From assembly GCA_024291935.2 (NCBI GenBank), contig CM044312.1:73365001-73429000 (forward strand): a stretch of 64,000 nt of DNA. The letters run 5' to 3'. Shown in pieces: positions 23,473-34,966 of the stretch. How positions within the stretch are numbered: the first letter of the stretch is position 1; each line of letters begins with the position of its first letter. The notes below the pieces were generated by a model, which saw only the letters and a program-made list of their open reading frames with translations, was not told the origin of the DNA and did not search any database. Source of the stretch: Okapia johnstoni (taxonomy: Eukaryota; Chordata; Mammalia; Artiodactyla; Giraffidae). The translations under genes were made by a program, and so were the position numbers.

Positions 23473-23684
23473 GATAAGTGAAGTTGCTCAGTCATGTCTG
23501 ACTCTTTGCAATCCCAAGGACTATAGCCTACCAGGCTCCTTCATCCATGGAATTTTCCACGCAAGATTACTGGAGTGGGTTGCCATTTCCTTTTCCAGGG
23601 GATCTTCCTGACCCAGGGATCGGACCCAGGTCTCCTACATTGCAGGAAGACACTTTACTGTCTGAGCCACCAGGGAAGCCTTTT
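23473..23684 (-). mobile_element. Bov-tA SINE
   Basis: Complete copy with 11-bp TSD ATAAAGTGTGT at 23462-23472 and 23685-23695. It is better conserved than its neighbour and inserted one base past that neighbour's head. Confidence 0.93.
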
Positions 23685-23695
23685 ATAAAGTGTGT

Positions 23696-24669
23696 AGGAC
23701 AGTTCAATTTCTTTGTTGACTCTAGTGTTTTACAGACCACATCCTCTGGAAAGCACGGTGTGAAGAACTCAAATGTAAAATTATGTAAAATTCATTTATG
23801 TTTTGGTGTTTTTGTCTTTTAGACATTAAAGAACCAGCAGGATATATTATTATTTAATATATGTCAAACACGCTTCATAATTTACAGAAAAAAAAAGTTA
23901 ATTTGCATGTGACTTCCAGATATAGTTGATTTTTTTTTCTTTTGTATTGTTGAACTATCTTAGTCATTTATAAACTGCTCCTTCATAACTAGTTTACCTG
24001 TGAAATTGGAGCTTATAAACATACATTAGCTCTAGAGTAGAATATTCTTGCCTTACTTATTTACATATTCACAAATAGTGCTCAGATGGTAGAGTAACAA
24101 AATTAAAAAAGGCAGAGAAAGAGAGAAAGCGAAAGAAATAGATGGAAAAGTAGATCTTCAATGAGTATTCATTTGTAACTAGAGACAGTGCCCCTGCTAC
24201 AAATTAGATGGGACAGAGTCGATCCAATCTAATAGGACTTCTTTTCTTTCTTTTTTTTTTTTTTTTTGTCTTGGGTTTCCTTTCTCCATCTCTCTTAAGG
24301 AAACTTCCAAATCACCACAAAAATCAGAACAAAAGAAAAACAGTTTTAAGAAATTCAGGTTATCACATCTCATTTATAAAAAAATATCAATTCCAGACTT
24401 TCTCCTACATAAGTCAGGGATCCACTTTTGTTTTTGCAATTTTTTAAAATATACTGTGGTGATATTTCAGTAAAAGTTTATGTTGGATTTTAAGTAGAAT
24501 TATGAGTTAATAATAGAAGAAGTATGAGTTAATATGCATAGATATCCTCATGCACTCAATGTCTCACACTAGTGTCTAATAGGTACATGAATTTGATTAC
24601 AGAATCCTGAAATATATGTACTGTTATATACTTTTATTTGTTAAGTAACCATTTATTTTGGCTGCTTCT
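23696..24669. other. Unidentified sequence
   Basis: AT-rich, with a T-run at 24251-24266. No recognised repeat or coding frame. Confidence 0.5.
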
Positions 24670-24800
24670 AAGAAGTTTGCTGGGAAATAAGAATACACAG
24701 ATGCATAAGCCAGTGTTTTTCCTTCAGAAACTTGTGATTCAATGGAGAAAATGGAGACTATTCAACACATTTTATATTAAATGATTTAGAAACAGAAAGA
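24670..24800 (-). mobile_element. L2-like remnant (tentative)
   Basis: In reverse this resembles the L2 3' region (GAATACACAGATGCATAAG, then CAGAAACTTGTGATTCAATG). Weak, with edges uncertain. Confidence 0.4.
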
Positions 24801-25370
24801 GGGTGCCATGAATTGACATTATCACTTGAGGTATCTAGTTTACACTTATCAATTAATAGGCTTTTTGAAGGAAGAGGTACCTGAGATGGATTCTATAGGC
24901 TAAGTAGGAATTCCCTCTAGAGGCAGGAAGAGCTCTTGGGTTTAGAAAAAACATGTATAGTGAGACCAGAGGGTGGAAATATTTCAACAAGGCTGACAGC
25001 AGATGATGACACAACTTGTAAAATATGTTAAAAAGATTGTTCTTTAATCCTAATGCTATTTAGTGCTATAGCATGTTTGTATTTGCATGTAAAAACAATC
25101 ACTCTTTGACAAGAGAAGAAGTGATCTAAAGAGGAGTAACAGCAGATAAAACAACATCAATTAAGAAGTTTTCCACGGCACGTAAGGTAAACAAATGTTG
25201 GTGGCTTGAGTAGCTTCCGAACAAATGGAACAAGTAAACAAGTTGGGGAGAGCCTTAAGAAAGACAAGTAAAATGTGATTCCTAAGTAAAGGCTAACCAG
25301 GAAGATAGAGGTGGAGGTAGTTCCACAGAAGTAGATGTGAAATCCCAGAAGATGATTTATTTTTAGGTAC
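24801..25370. other. Unidentified sequence
   Basis: No recognised repeat or coding frame. Confidence 0.5.
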
Positions 25371-25371
25371 A

Positions 25372-25452
25372 TTGAAGCAACAGTTAGAACCGGACATGAA
25401 AGAGTGGACTGGTTCAAAATTGGGAAAGGAGTGCATCAGGCTGTGTATTGTT
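25372..25452 (+). mobile_element. Older BovB LINE, 5' piece, interrupted by a second BovB
   Basis: Plus-strand BovB RT sequence (AGCAACAGTTAGAACCGGAC, frame ATVRTGHE then GKGVHQ-GC). It is cut at CTGTGTATTGTT, which is duplicated at 27755-27766, where the same element resumes. Confidence 0.92.
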
Positions 25453-25602
25453 CAGTTCAGTTCAGTCGCTCAGTCGTGTCCAACTCTTTGCGACCCCATG
25501 AACCGCAGCACGCCAGGCCTCCCTGTCCATTACCAACTCCCTGAGTCCACCCAAATCCATGTCCATCCAGTCAGTGATGCCATCCAGCCATCTCATCCTC
25601 TG

Positions 25603-26424
25603 TCATCCCCTTCTCCTCCTGCCCTCAATCTTTCCCAGCATCAGGGTCTTTTCAAATGAGTCAGCTCTTTGCATCAGGTGGCCAAAGTATTGGAGTTTCA
25701 GCTTCAACATCAGTCCTTCCATTGAACACCCAGGACTGATCTCCTTTAGGATGGACTGGTTGGATTTCCTTTCAGTCCAAAGGACTCTCGAGAGTCTTCT
25801 CCAACACCACAGTTCAAAAGCATCAATTCTTCGGCGCTCAGCTTTCTTTATAGTCCAACTCTCACACCCATACATGACTACTGGAAAAACCATAGCCTTG
25901 ACTAGATGGACGTTTGTTGGCAAAGTAATGTCTCTGCTTTTTAATATGCTGTCTAGGTTGGTCATAACCTTCCTTCCAAGGAGTAAGCATCTTTTAATTT
26001 CATTGCTGAAATCACCATCTGCAGTGATATGGGAACCCTGAAAAATAAAGTCTGACACTGTTTCCACTGTTTCCCCATCTATTTGCCATGAAGTGATGGG
26101 ACCAGATGCCATGATCTTAGTTTTCTGAACATTGAGCTTTAAGCCAACTTTTTCACTCTCCTTTTTCACTTTCATCAAGAGGCTCTTTAGTTCTTCTCTT
26201 TCTGCCATAAGGGTGGTGTCATCTGCATATCTGAGGTTATTGATATTTCTCCTGGCAATCTTGATTCCAGCTTGTGCTTCCTCCAGCCCAGTGTTTATCA
26301 TGATGTACTCTGCATATAAATTAAATAAGCATGATGACAATATACAGCCTTGACATACTTCTTTTCTTTTTGAACCAGTCTGTTGTTCCATGTCCAGTTC
26401 TAACTGTTGCTTCCTGACCTGCAT
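25603..26424 (-). pseudogene. BovB RT palm (YADD) and C-terminal domain remnant
   Basis: A 273-residue frame. QGCIL lies at about 25-29 and the YADD catalytic box at 66-69, followed by the full linker TSWQIDGET, LLLGRKV, FPVVMYGCESW and GRRRRG. Unlike the copies at 15574 and 22138, this one has no deletion after LLMK, so palm and C-terminus are in one frame. It is separated from motif A by a frameshift. Confidence 0.88.
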
Positions 26425-26433
26425 ACAGGTTTC

Positions 26434-27297
26434 TCAAGAGACAGGTCGGTGGTCTGGTATTCCTATCTCTTTAAGAATTTTCCACAGCTTATTGTGATTC
26501 ACACAGTCAAAAAATTTGGCATAGTCAATAAAGCAGAAATAGATGTTTTTCTGGTACTCTCTTGCTTTTTTGATGATCCATCGGATGTTGGCAATTTGAT
26601 CTCTGGTTCCTCTGCCTTTTCTAAAACCAGCTTGAACATCTGGAAGTTCACGGTTCACATATTGCTGAAGCCGGGCTTGGAGAATTGTAAGCATTACTTT
26701 ACTAGCGTGTGAGATGAGTGCAATTGTGTGGTACTTTGAGCAATCTTTGGCATTGCCTTTCTTTGGGATTGGAATGAAAACTGACCTTTTCCAGTCCTGT
26801 GGCCACTGCTGAGTTTTCCAGATTTGCTGGCATATTGAGTGCAGCACTTTCACAGCATCATCTTTCAGGATTTGAAATAGCTCAACTGGAATTCCATCAC
26901 CTCCACTAGCTTTGTTCGTAGTGATGCTTCCTAAGGCCCACTTGACTTCACATTCCAGGATGTCTGGCTCTAGGTGAGTGATCACACCATCATGATTATC
27001 TGGGTAATGAAGATCTCTTTTGTACAGTTCTTCTGTGTATTCTTGCCACCTCTTCTTAATATCTTCTGCTTCTGTTAAGTGCCTACCATTTCTGCCCTTT
27101 ATTGAGCCCATCTTTGCATGAAAATTTCCCTTGGTATCTCTAATTTTCTTGAAGAGATCTCTAGTCTTTCCCATTCTATTGCTTTCCTCTATTTCTTTGC
27201 ATTGATTGCTGAGGAAGGCTTTCTTATCTCTCCTTGCTATTCTTTGGAACTCTGCATTCAAATGGGTATATCTTTCCTTTTCTCCTTTGCTTTTCAC
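26434..27297 (-). pseudogene. BovB linker and RT fingers/palm motif A remnant
   Basis: A 287-residue frame with NKASGGDG at 128-135, FIPIPKK at 174-180, GFRKGRG at 224-230 and FIDYAKFFD at 256-264. It ends at a one-base deletion just after GIPDH. Upstream, another indel near 27300 separates it from the endonuclease-side frame at 27327-27536. Confidence 0.88.
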
Positions 27298-27754
27298 GTC
27301 TTTTCACAGCTATTTGTAAGGCCTCCTCAGACAGATCTTTTGCTTTTTTTTTGTTTCTTTTTCATGGGGATGGTCTTAATTCCTGTCTCCTGTACAATGT
27401 CACCAACCTCCATGCATAGTTCACCAGGCATTCTGTCTATCAGATCTAGTCCTTTAAATCTATTTCTCACTTCTACTGTATAGTCATAAGGGATTTGATT
27501 TAGGTCATACCTGAATGGTCTAGTGGTTTTCTCCACTTTCTTCAGTTTCAGTCTGAATTTGGCAATAAGGAGTTCATGATCTGAGCTACAGTCAGCTCCC
27601 AGTCTTGTTTTTGCTGACTGTATAGGGCTTTTCCATCTTTGGCTGCAAAGAATATGATCAATCTGATTTCAGTGTCGACCATCTGGTGATGTCCATGTGT
27701 AGAGTCTTCTCTTGTGTTGTTGGAAGAGGGTGTTTAGTATGACCAGTGCATTCT

Positions 27755-28665
27755 CTGTGTATTGTTGCCCTGCTTATTTAACTTATATGCAGAGTACATC
27801 ATGCGAAATGCCTGACAGGATGAAGCTAAAGCTGAGATTAAGAATCCTGGAAGAAATGTAAATTATAGCTTCAAATATGCAGATGACACCATCCTAATGG
27901 CAGAAATCGAAGAGGAACTAAAGAGCTTATTGATGAAGGTGATAGAGGAGAGTGAAAAGCTCACTTAAAAAGCTGGCTTAAAATCAACATTCAAAAAACG
28001 AAGATCCTGGCATCTGGTCCCATCACTTCATGGCAAATAGATGGGGAAAAAATGGAATCAGTGACAGACTTTATTTTCTTGGACTTGAAAATCACTGCAG
28101 ACAGTGACTGCAGCCATGAAATTAGAAGACCTTTTCTCCTTGGAAGAAAAGCTATTGCAAAACTAGACAGCATATTAAAAAGCAAAGACATCACTTTGCC
28201 AACAAAGTCTGTATGGTCAAAGCTAGGTTTTTCCGGTAGTCATGTATGGATGTGAGAGTTGGGCCATAAAGAAAGCTAAGCACCGAAAAATTGATGCTTT
28301 GGAACTCCTGTGCTGGAAAAGACTCTTGAGAGTCTCTTGGACAGCCAGGAGATCAAACCAGCCAATACTAAATGAAATCAGCCCTGAATATTCATTGAAA
28401 GGACTGATGCTGACGCTGAAACTCCAATATTTTGGCCACCTGATGGGAAGAGTCAACTCATTGAAAATGGCTCTGATGCTAGAAAGATTGAAGGCAGGAG
28501 CAGAAAGGGGATGACCGAGGATGAGATTGTTGGATAGCATCGCTGATTCAATGGACATGAGTTTGAGCAAACTCCAGGAGATGGTGAAGGGCAGGGAAGC
28601 CTGGCGTGCTGCAGTTCATGGGGTTGCAAAGAATGGAACATGACTGATTGAGTGACTGAACAACA
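27755..28665 (+). mobile_element. Older BovB LINE, 3' piece
   Basis: Resumes the element cut at 25452: ATTGTTGCCCTGCTTATTTA directly continues the RT region. It runs through a degraded YADD-equivalent region (YADDTILM near 27877) and C-terminal frames (28052-28255, 28242-28514) to the tail GACTGAACAACAACA. It is more diverged than the insert, as expected for the host element. Confidence 0.93.
28242..28514 (+). pseudogene. BovB ORF2 C-terminal fragment
   Basis: A 90-residue remnant, MYGCESWAIKKAKHR to KAGAERG, belonging to the older BovB. It is in a different frame from 28052-28255 because of an indel near 28210. Confidence 0.82.
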
Positions 28666-28930
28666 ACAGCATTGAACTTGAGTAGTGAAGAGAATCATTA
28701 TATACTTGAATAAATATTTCTGGCATTTAGGAATGAAAGTCAGATTGAGAACAGTATTTTCAGTCATTAAAATATAAAAGAGATAGCTCAAGCCATGTAA
28801 ATAGATGGCATCTCTCAATTCAAAATCCTGGGAGCATTAATTTTTTAAAGAATATCTAAAGAAGAAGAGCTAATAAAGGAAAATAAAGTGGCCAGAAAGA
28901 CAGAACTAAGAATGAAAATATATTGTGTAT

Positions 28931-29102
28931 GTGTGTTCAGTTGCTCAGTCATGTCTATTTGTGACCCCCATGGACTGTAGCCCATCAAGCACCCCTGTCC
29001 ATTGGATTTTCCTGGCAGAAGCACTGGGTTGCCATTTCCTACTCCAGGGGATCTTCCCCACTCAAGAACTGATTCTTTACCACAGCGCCACTTGGGAAGC
29101 CC
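28931..29102 (-). mobile_element. Bov-tA SINE, degenerate
   Basis: GTTGCTCAGTCATGTC at the left and CACTTGGGAAGCCC at the right, with several internal deletions, especially in the tRNA head. Confidence 0.88.
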
Positions 29103-29257
29103 AGAAATATGTTACAAAATGCACAAATCTATAGAGCATAGTTCAGAAGGTAAATAAGATTGTAGAGTGTCTTTAAATTTAGGGATAACTCAGTCATTAG
29201 AGTTTTGCAAAAATATTTTTGGGATGATTGTGGACAAATCTATTTTAAACAATGAGT

Positions 29258-29493
29258 ATGTGCTGTGTGCTGTGCTGTGCTAAGTCACATCAGTCCTGTC
29301 TGACTCTTTTCAATTCTCTGGACTGTGGCCTGCCAGGCTTCTGTGTCCATGGGATTCTTCAGGCAAGAATACTGGAGTGGGTTGCGACGCCCTCCTCCAG
29401 GGGATCTTCCTGACCCAGGCTTCGAACCAGTGTCTCTTAAGTCTCCTACATTGGCAGGTGGGTTCTTTACCACTAGTGCCACCTGGGAAGCCC
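29258..29493 (-). mobile_element. Bov-tA SINE
   Basis: Complete copy with a (GTGCT)n-like tail at the left. Flanked by an 11-bp TSD, AAACAATGAGT, at 29247-29257 and 29494-29504. Confidence 0.94.
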
Positions 29494-29504
29494 AAACAAT
29501 GAGT

Positions 29505-29942
29505 GTAGATTGAGGTAATTATATTAGCTATAAATGTAAATAGAGTAGTAACTGAGAATCTGTAGAGTTGAAAAGGGCTGTGTGTTTTATTCTCTTACAT
29601 ATTTTACTTAATAATTTTGTGGTGGGAGATGTTGGTACATGTTTAAAACCTAATGTGAAAGAACTGATAGGATAGGATGGGTTTATTAGACAGAGAAAAT
29701 AGAGTCAGATCCAGGTAGTGAAGGTGGATATGAGGATTCAGGAGATAGATGCATCGTGATTTTTCTTTCATTGTGGTAAGAAAGTGGGTAAAGAATTGTG
29801 AAACCCAAGATTCCATGGGAGGGGAGGTTCATGAGGCTGTTCCTGGTCTCAGTATGACTCCATCTTGATACAATGTGTATACAAAAAGCCTAATGTGCTT
29901 TAAAAAACAAAACGAAACAAAAAATTATCAACCTGATCTTTC
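29505..29942. other. Unidentified sequence
   Basis: No recognised repeat or coding frame. Confidence 0.5.
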
Positions 29943-29951
29943 TGAGTCCAT

Positions 29952-30062
29952 GTGTGTATGTATGCTAAGTTGTTACAATCATGTCTGACTCTTTGGGACC
30001 CTAGGGACTATAGCCCTCCAGGCTCCTCTGTCCATGGGTTTTTCGAGGCAAGAATACTGGAG
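29952..30062 (-). mobile_element. Bov-A monomer SINE
   Basis: A single Bov-A body unit without a tRNA head. Flanked by a 9-bp TSD, TGAGTCCAT, at 29943-29951 and 30063-30071. Confidence 0.88.
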
Positions 30063-30071
30063 TGAGTCCAT

Positions 30072-31344
30072 ACGCAGCTGTTTTCTGAAAAATAAATACC
30101 ACCTCTTGTGAAAGCTTAGAATCACAATTTCAACAATCCTTTTAGTTTATCTTGTATAAAGTTACTCAGCCCTTCCCTTGCTTCTGATCTTAGATGATAT
30201 CAGAGTTGTCCGTAAAGGAGTGTAAGGACTTGCTCTCCTTGAAGAGTTAGGGAAAATGACCATCTTATGCTGATCCTTGGGTCTGAGCTGTCTGTTGCTC
30301 ATTGGTCATTCCTGCAGGCTAGGTTGTCCTCTGATGCACAAGTCCAAGTTGGATGAACTGTTATTCATTTTGCTCAACCAATAATGGTAGGAAGTACTGG
30401 GCATTTCTCTCTTATGAATGCAGTTTTCCCTCTGTTCTTGCCAGTTCTGGACCCAGGATTAACCATGTCTCTCCACCTTCTACTGTGAGGTCATCACACT
30501 CTTCCTTGGAGGCTATAAAGCAGTTTTTCAATAATCAGAGTTCATGTTTCCTAGGGACTGAAAGCAGCTTAGGCAAAGTTAAATGCTTCACATCTTTTAT
30601 TTATTTATTTTTTTTGTTCTGACCAAGTGTGCCAAGTTGCTGTGTGTCAGGGTTATAATGTACTTTTTCCCCCAGAATCCAGAAATAGATTCAAGCCCTT
30701 TTGCTTTACAGTACATATTATCCTCACTTACTTAAGAAAATTCCCAGTAAAGAGCTTCAATGAGTCAAAGAAAGTTTGTACATTTTTCTGTCATTTTCTT
30801 AAGAGTTACCTTTTACTGTACTAAATCCTTCTTTCTGACTCATTGTTAAGCCTTACGTGAGGCTTAACAAAAAAGCCTCACTTTTTTACCCTATAAATAA
30901 ATTCTAGGAGATGGTCCTCCAAGCTTGTGCTTGAAATGATAAATAAGAAAGAAAAAAAATTGGCAAATTTGCCCTACTTTGCCAAGAGATCTAGTACCAG
31001 CCTTCTCTTGGCCTAAATAGAAGTTGTTATGAAACCAGGAGCATGAGTAATGTATAAACACCAACAGACTTGTTGTGAGCCTATTATTGGAATGTCCATG
31101 GCAGAGCAACTTCCAGACATAAGTACCAATGATCCATAAGCTGCATCTTCAACAGAAAGTCAGATGTAACAGATTTAGAACAGAGCACCATTGCCTTGAG
31201 ATTAACATCTGGTTTATTTCCTAAAGCAGAAGGATAGTAAGGCAGCCATCTGAAACAGGTGGTGGAGTCAACAGCCCAAATACATTAGTGAACATGTCTT
31301 GAGACTTTACAAACGACTACTAATCTATAATTTCATCCCATCCT
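30072..31344. other. Unidentified sequence, includes a hairpin
   Basis: No repeat named. A perfect 11-bp stem with a 6-nt loop lies at 30843-30870 (arms TTGTTAAGCCT and AGGCTTAACAA), followed by A's. Short frames at 30353-30622 and 30627-30824 have no recognisable domain and no exon-like borders I can support. Confidence 0.5.
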
Positions 31345-31769
31345 GTATATTAGAATCTCTTGAGGGAGCTCTTAGTGATCCAGATGCCCAGGCAATGCCC
31401 TATTAGAATCTCTAGGTTGAGGACTCATATTTTTTAAAACTTGCTGCTGCTGCGGCTGCTAAGTTGCTTCAGTCGTGTCCGACTCTGTGCGACCCCATAG
31501 ACGGCAGCCCACCAGGCTCCCCCGTCCCCGGGATTCTCCAGGCAAGAACACTGGAGTGGGTTGCCATTTCCATCTCCAGTGCATGAAAGGGAAAAGAAAG
31601 TGAAGTCGCTCAGTTGTGTCCGACTCTTAGCGACCCCATGGACTGCAGCCCTCCAGGCTCCTCCGTCCATGGAATTTTCCAGGCAAGAGTACTGGAGTGG
31701 GTTGCCATTGCCTTCTCTGTTAACACTTGCTAGGTGATTCCAATGTGCAGCCTAGTTTTAGAAACACTG
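31345..31769. mobile_element. MER5-like DNA transposon, split by a Bov-A2 SINE
   Basis: The parts 31345-31445 and 31725-31769 join as a MER5-type element (TTAGAATCTCT, AACTTGCTAGGTGATTC, terminal TTTTAGAAACACTG). The SINE lies between. The left terminal repeat is not clear. Confidence 0.6.
31446..31724 (-). mobile_element. Bov-A2 SINE (two Bov-A units)
   Basis: Two body units joined by the GCATGAAAGGGAAAAG linker, with a (GCT)n tail at the left. TSD ACTTGCT at 31439-31445 and 31725-31731, inside a MER5-like element. Confidence 0.93.
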
Positions 31770-31826
31770 CATCATAGGATGAAACCTAAAAAGAGATCGG
31801 AAGTCATGCTTTTGTGAAATTAGGGG

Positions 31827-32193
31827 CCGATATGCTTTTGAAATGTGGTGCTGGAGAAGACTCTTGAGAGTCCTTTGGACTGCAAGGAAATCAAACCAGT
31901 CAATCCTACAGGAAATCAGTCCTGAATATTCATTGGAAGGACTGACACTGAAGCTGAAGCTCCAATGCTTTGGCCACCTGATGGGAAGAACTGACTCATT
32001 GGAAAATACCCTGATGCTGGGAAAGATTGAAGGCAGAAGAGGATGAGATGGTTGGATGGCATCACTGACTCGATGGACATGAGTTTGAGCAAGCTCCAGG
32101 AATTGGTGATGGACAGGGAAGCCTGGTGTGCTGCAGTCCATGGGATCACAAAGAGTCAGACATGACTGAGTGACTGAACTGACTGACTGACTG
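31827..32193 (+). mobile_element. BovB LINE 3' end
   Basis: Last 370 bp of BovB from the LWCWRRLLR region (frame MWCWRRLLRVLW at 31843-32046) to the tail GAACTGACTGACTGACTGA. 5' truncated. Confidence 0.93.
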
Positions 32194-33270
32194 ATGCTGT
32201 CATAACCTCTTTTCAATGTGGACATATGTTTTTTTACAAACTTTAAGATGTTGTTATACTTATTATTTCCCTAAAGCTTGTGTGTAGTGGGAGATGTGGC
32301 CCTTTGCTAGGTTTTTTCTGTGTTGTTCTAGACCTATGATACCTTTCCATACTATTTTCCAAACTGCATTTGTGAGAAACAAGAAACTCTTGATTAAAAT
32401 ACATGAAAATAAGTCTGAAAAATTAAATAACAAGATAGGAGATTCATAGTTCTTAAAAGAGTTATTTTTAACAGAACTTACAACTAAATTTTTCACCTTT
32501 ATCACTTAAATGAAAAAACAAAACAAAAAACCCCCTTAGTTTCCAGATGCAAACCACCAAAGTTCTAAGCTCTGAATTTAAGGAAATTAAATTATGTGCA
32601 AAAACTATCAGTTACAAAAAATTGTCATTCAGAAGTTCTGGAAAATAGTTCACTAATATTTGTAAATCAAACCAGTATTTCAGTGCAATGACAAATGTGA
32701 TATAGTTCACTTAATGAACTATATCAGGGAACGTGCAAAAGCCTTTACGTTATTTGATTTCCAACACAGGCCCATACATTGTTTATCAATGCATACTCTC
32801 CTTTTTAAATTGATATTTTTTATAATGCAAAAATCATGTTTCCTTGTGTAAGTATTAATTCACATATTTCACTGTTGCTGTCATCCTAACAGCATGCATG
32901 GTGAGAAAACATTACACATTGCCTAATGTGAATGTTAGCCCTGTAGGAGATAGCTCAGGATAAATTCCACCCTTTTGGGTCCATAACAGCCATTGCAAGG
33001 AAAGTGAGTATGATTAACAAATTTTGGAGAGATTAATAAGCCTTCATGTCTAAGAGTTAAAAAAAATACATAAGTTTTATTTTATATGTTTATATTTACA
33101 TGAAGACATACACAGAATATAGGTACTATATACAAAATAAGAGGTGCGAAGAGGAGAGAAGACATCTGGTAAAGTGTTTGGGTTAGCAAGCATCCAGTTC
33201 TGTTGCCCAAAATAATGTTTTCAAACAAACCACAGATAAGAAAAAAAAATAATAATAATTATATATATAT
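32194..33270. other. Unidentified sequence, includes a perfect hairpin
   Basis: AT-rich. The stretch 32698-32726 has 12-bp perfect arms (TGATATAGTTCA and TGAACTATATCA) around a 5-nt loop. An AAT/AT simple repeat lies at 33241-33272. Confidence 0.5.
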
Positions 33271-33272
33271 AT
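33241..33272. repeat. A-rich (AAT)n(AT)n simple repeat
   Basis: A-run, then AAT repeats, then an AT tract ending at the SINE target site. Confidence 0.9.
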
Positions 33273-33284
33273 AATCTAATAGAT

Positions 33285-33503
33285 GGGCTTCCCAGGTGGC
33301 ACTAGTGGTAAAGAACCCACCTGCCAATGCAGGGGACATAAAAGCTGTGGATGGGTTCGATCCCTGGGTTGGGAAGATCCCTTAGAGGAGGAAACCCACT
33401 CCAGTATTCTTGCCTGGAGACTTCTATGGACAGAGGAACCTGGTGGGCTATCATCCATAGGGTCACAAAGAGTTGGATAAGACTGAAGCGACTTAGCACA
33501 TGC
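33285..33503 (+). mobile_element. Bov-tA SINE
   Basis: Complete. Head GGGCTTCCCAGGTGGCACTA is close to the young Bov-tA form, with a box B-like GGGTTCGATCCC. Flanked by a 14-bp perfect TSD, ATAATCTAATAGAT, at 33271-33284 and 33504-33517. Confidence 0.95.
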
Positions 33504-33517
33504 ATAATCTAATAGAT

Positions 33518-34966
33518 AATTAGGATGTATTATATTGGAATAGTCCATAGCTTACTTCAATTGCAATTTTGACAGTTAATTCCCTTAAGACCTTAGATAA
33601 GTTATTTATACTTTCTGACAGTGCTAAGAGTGTGATATTTGAACAAATGGCATACATTAAGTGTCCAACCCATACATTATGCTCCAGAAGCATTAGTTGG
33701 GTAATTCACAGACTAAGACTTGAGTGATGAGTTCTAGGCAGCACGACTACTCATTGGCAGAGCTGAGGCCAGAATCACCTGTTTTTGGCTCCTCTCAAAT
33801 ATTTTTACTTTTCATCCTACCTCTCAAAAAGCAGAAGAGAGGTTCTAATTCTTTAGGCTTCTTAGAATTTGCATCAGAACCCCCCAAGCTCTTTTGAAAG
33901 GAAGAGACGACAAAATACCTTTTAATATAAGATGTCTGGAGGTAACTATAGAGATAATTCTAAAGTTCTTTAAAATTAGAACTTTGAGGTCATGATAGGA
34001 AAATATTTTGAAATACTCATCATTGTGTTTTTAATTTTGAATTTTTCCCCATGTGCTGCTTCTCCCCATTTCAGGGAGACTATTTTAGGTTTACTATCTC
34101 AAGGAAGAGAAAATGGAGCAAGGAGAAGATTTAAGAAAAAAATAACTTTTTGTGTTTCAAATTTCAAAGTATACTTTTGAATTCAAGGGAGACACAATAG
34201 TCTTGACCAAAAACGTTGTAAGTTGCATGAAAAGGAGTCTGTTAAGCTTTGAAACTAAGATCTTGACCTAAATAACAGAGATAGAAAAATAAATATTCTG
34301 TTAGGATGAGTTTTTCTCACCTGATAAATCTTCATAAAAAATCTGGGAGTGAGATAAGTGAGATAGAAAAGAAAGATAGCTATGGACAAGTGCTCTCTTG
34401 AAGTAAAAATTATTGAAGTCATTGTATCCCTGGACAGAACAAGAGAATGTTTACCTTCTTGTTTGGGAAACTATTAACACTTAGGAAATTCCTCAAACCA
34501 TGGTTTTGAGAATACAAAAGTGATGCTAAAATGGGTTTTTTGACTGATAGACATGAATCCCAGAGCTTCTCTGAGCCCCAACAGATCCTAGAAGTGAGCA
34601 TTCATATCATTTTATTTCCCTTGCATTACTCTGAGTGGCACAGCTATGATCTGAAAAGTGAGCACTCTGGAGGGACAGAGATGAGGGGCCATTGTGGAAT
34701 GTAGCACAGAAACTTCCAAATATAACATGAAAGCCTCAGCTTGTGTGGAAATGGAGGACTGATTATACCCAAGGCATAGACAACAGTGAGAGGCTGCAGA
34801 GCAAAGAAATCTGAAGCTCTAGTTCTGGAGACCCACTATTATGTTCAGACTTCAGCTCTGTCTCTTAATTGCACCTAAAACTTGGTTCAGGTTTTTAACT
34901 GCTTTGTGCATCAATATTTTGTTATGAAAACATGGATAGTAATAACTGTACTTTATTGAAAGTGCA
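33518..34966. other. Mostly unidentified sequence
   Basis: Faint MIR-like stretches near 33575-33640 (AAGACCTTAGATAAGTTATT) and 34840-34925. Neither is strong enough to call separately. No coding frame supported. Confidence 0.45.

Larger units (their letters stand above)
25453..27754 (-). mobile_element. Younger BovB LINE inserted into an older BovB
   Basis: A 2.3-kb minus-strand BovB. The 3' tail (reverse of TGAACTGAACTGAAC) is at the left and the 5' truncation lies in the endonuclease region at 27754. It is flanked by a 10- to 12-bp TSD (CTGTGTATTG, optionally plus TT) at 25441-25452 and 27755-27766. It holds the best BovB RT frames in the window (25603-26424 and 26434-27297), split by a single-base loss near 26446. 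Confidence 0.95.

Noticed and set aside
24251..24266. T-run as the poly(A) end of a retroelement
   Set aside because: No recognisable 3' end sequence adjoins it on either side.
25559..26041. A 160-residue plus-strand frame beginning [11 protein letters not shown]
   Set aside because: Antisense shadow of BovB ORF2. Similar antisense frames recur wherever BovB is present (15687, 22870, 59622).
30353..30622. An 89-residue frame, Ser-rich
   Set aside because: No recognisable domain, ends in a T-rich low-complexity tract, and no exon borders could be supported.
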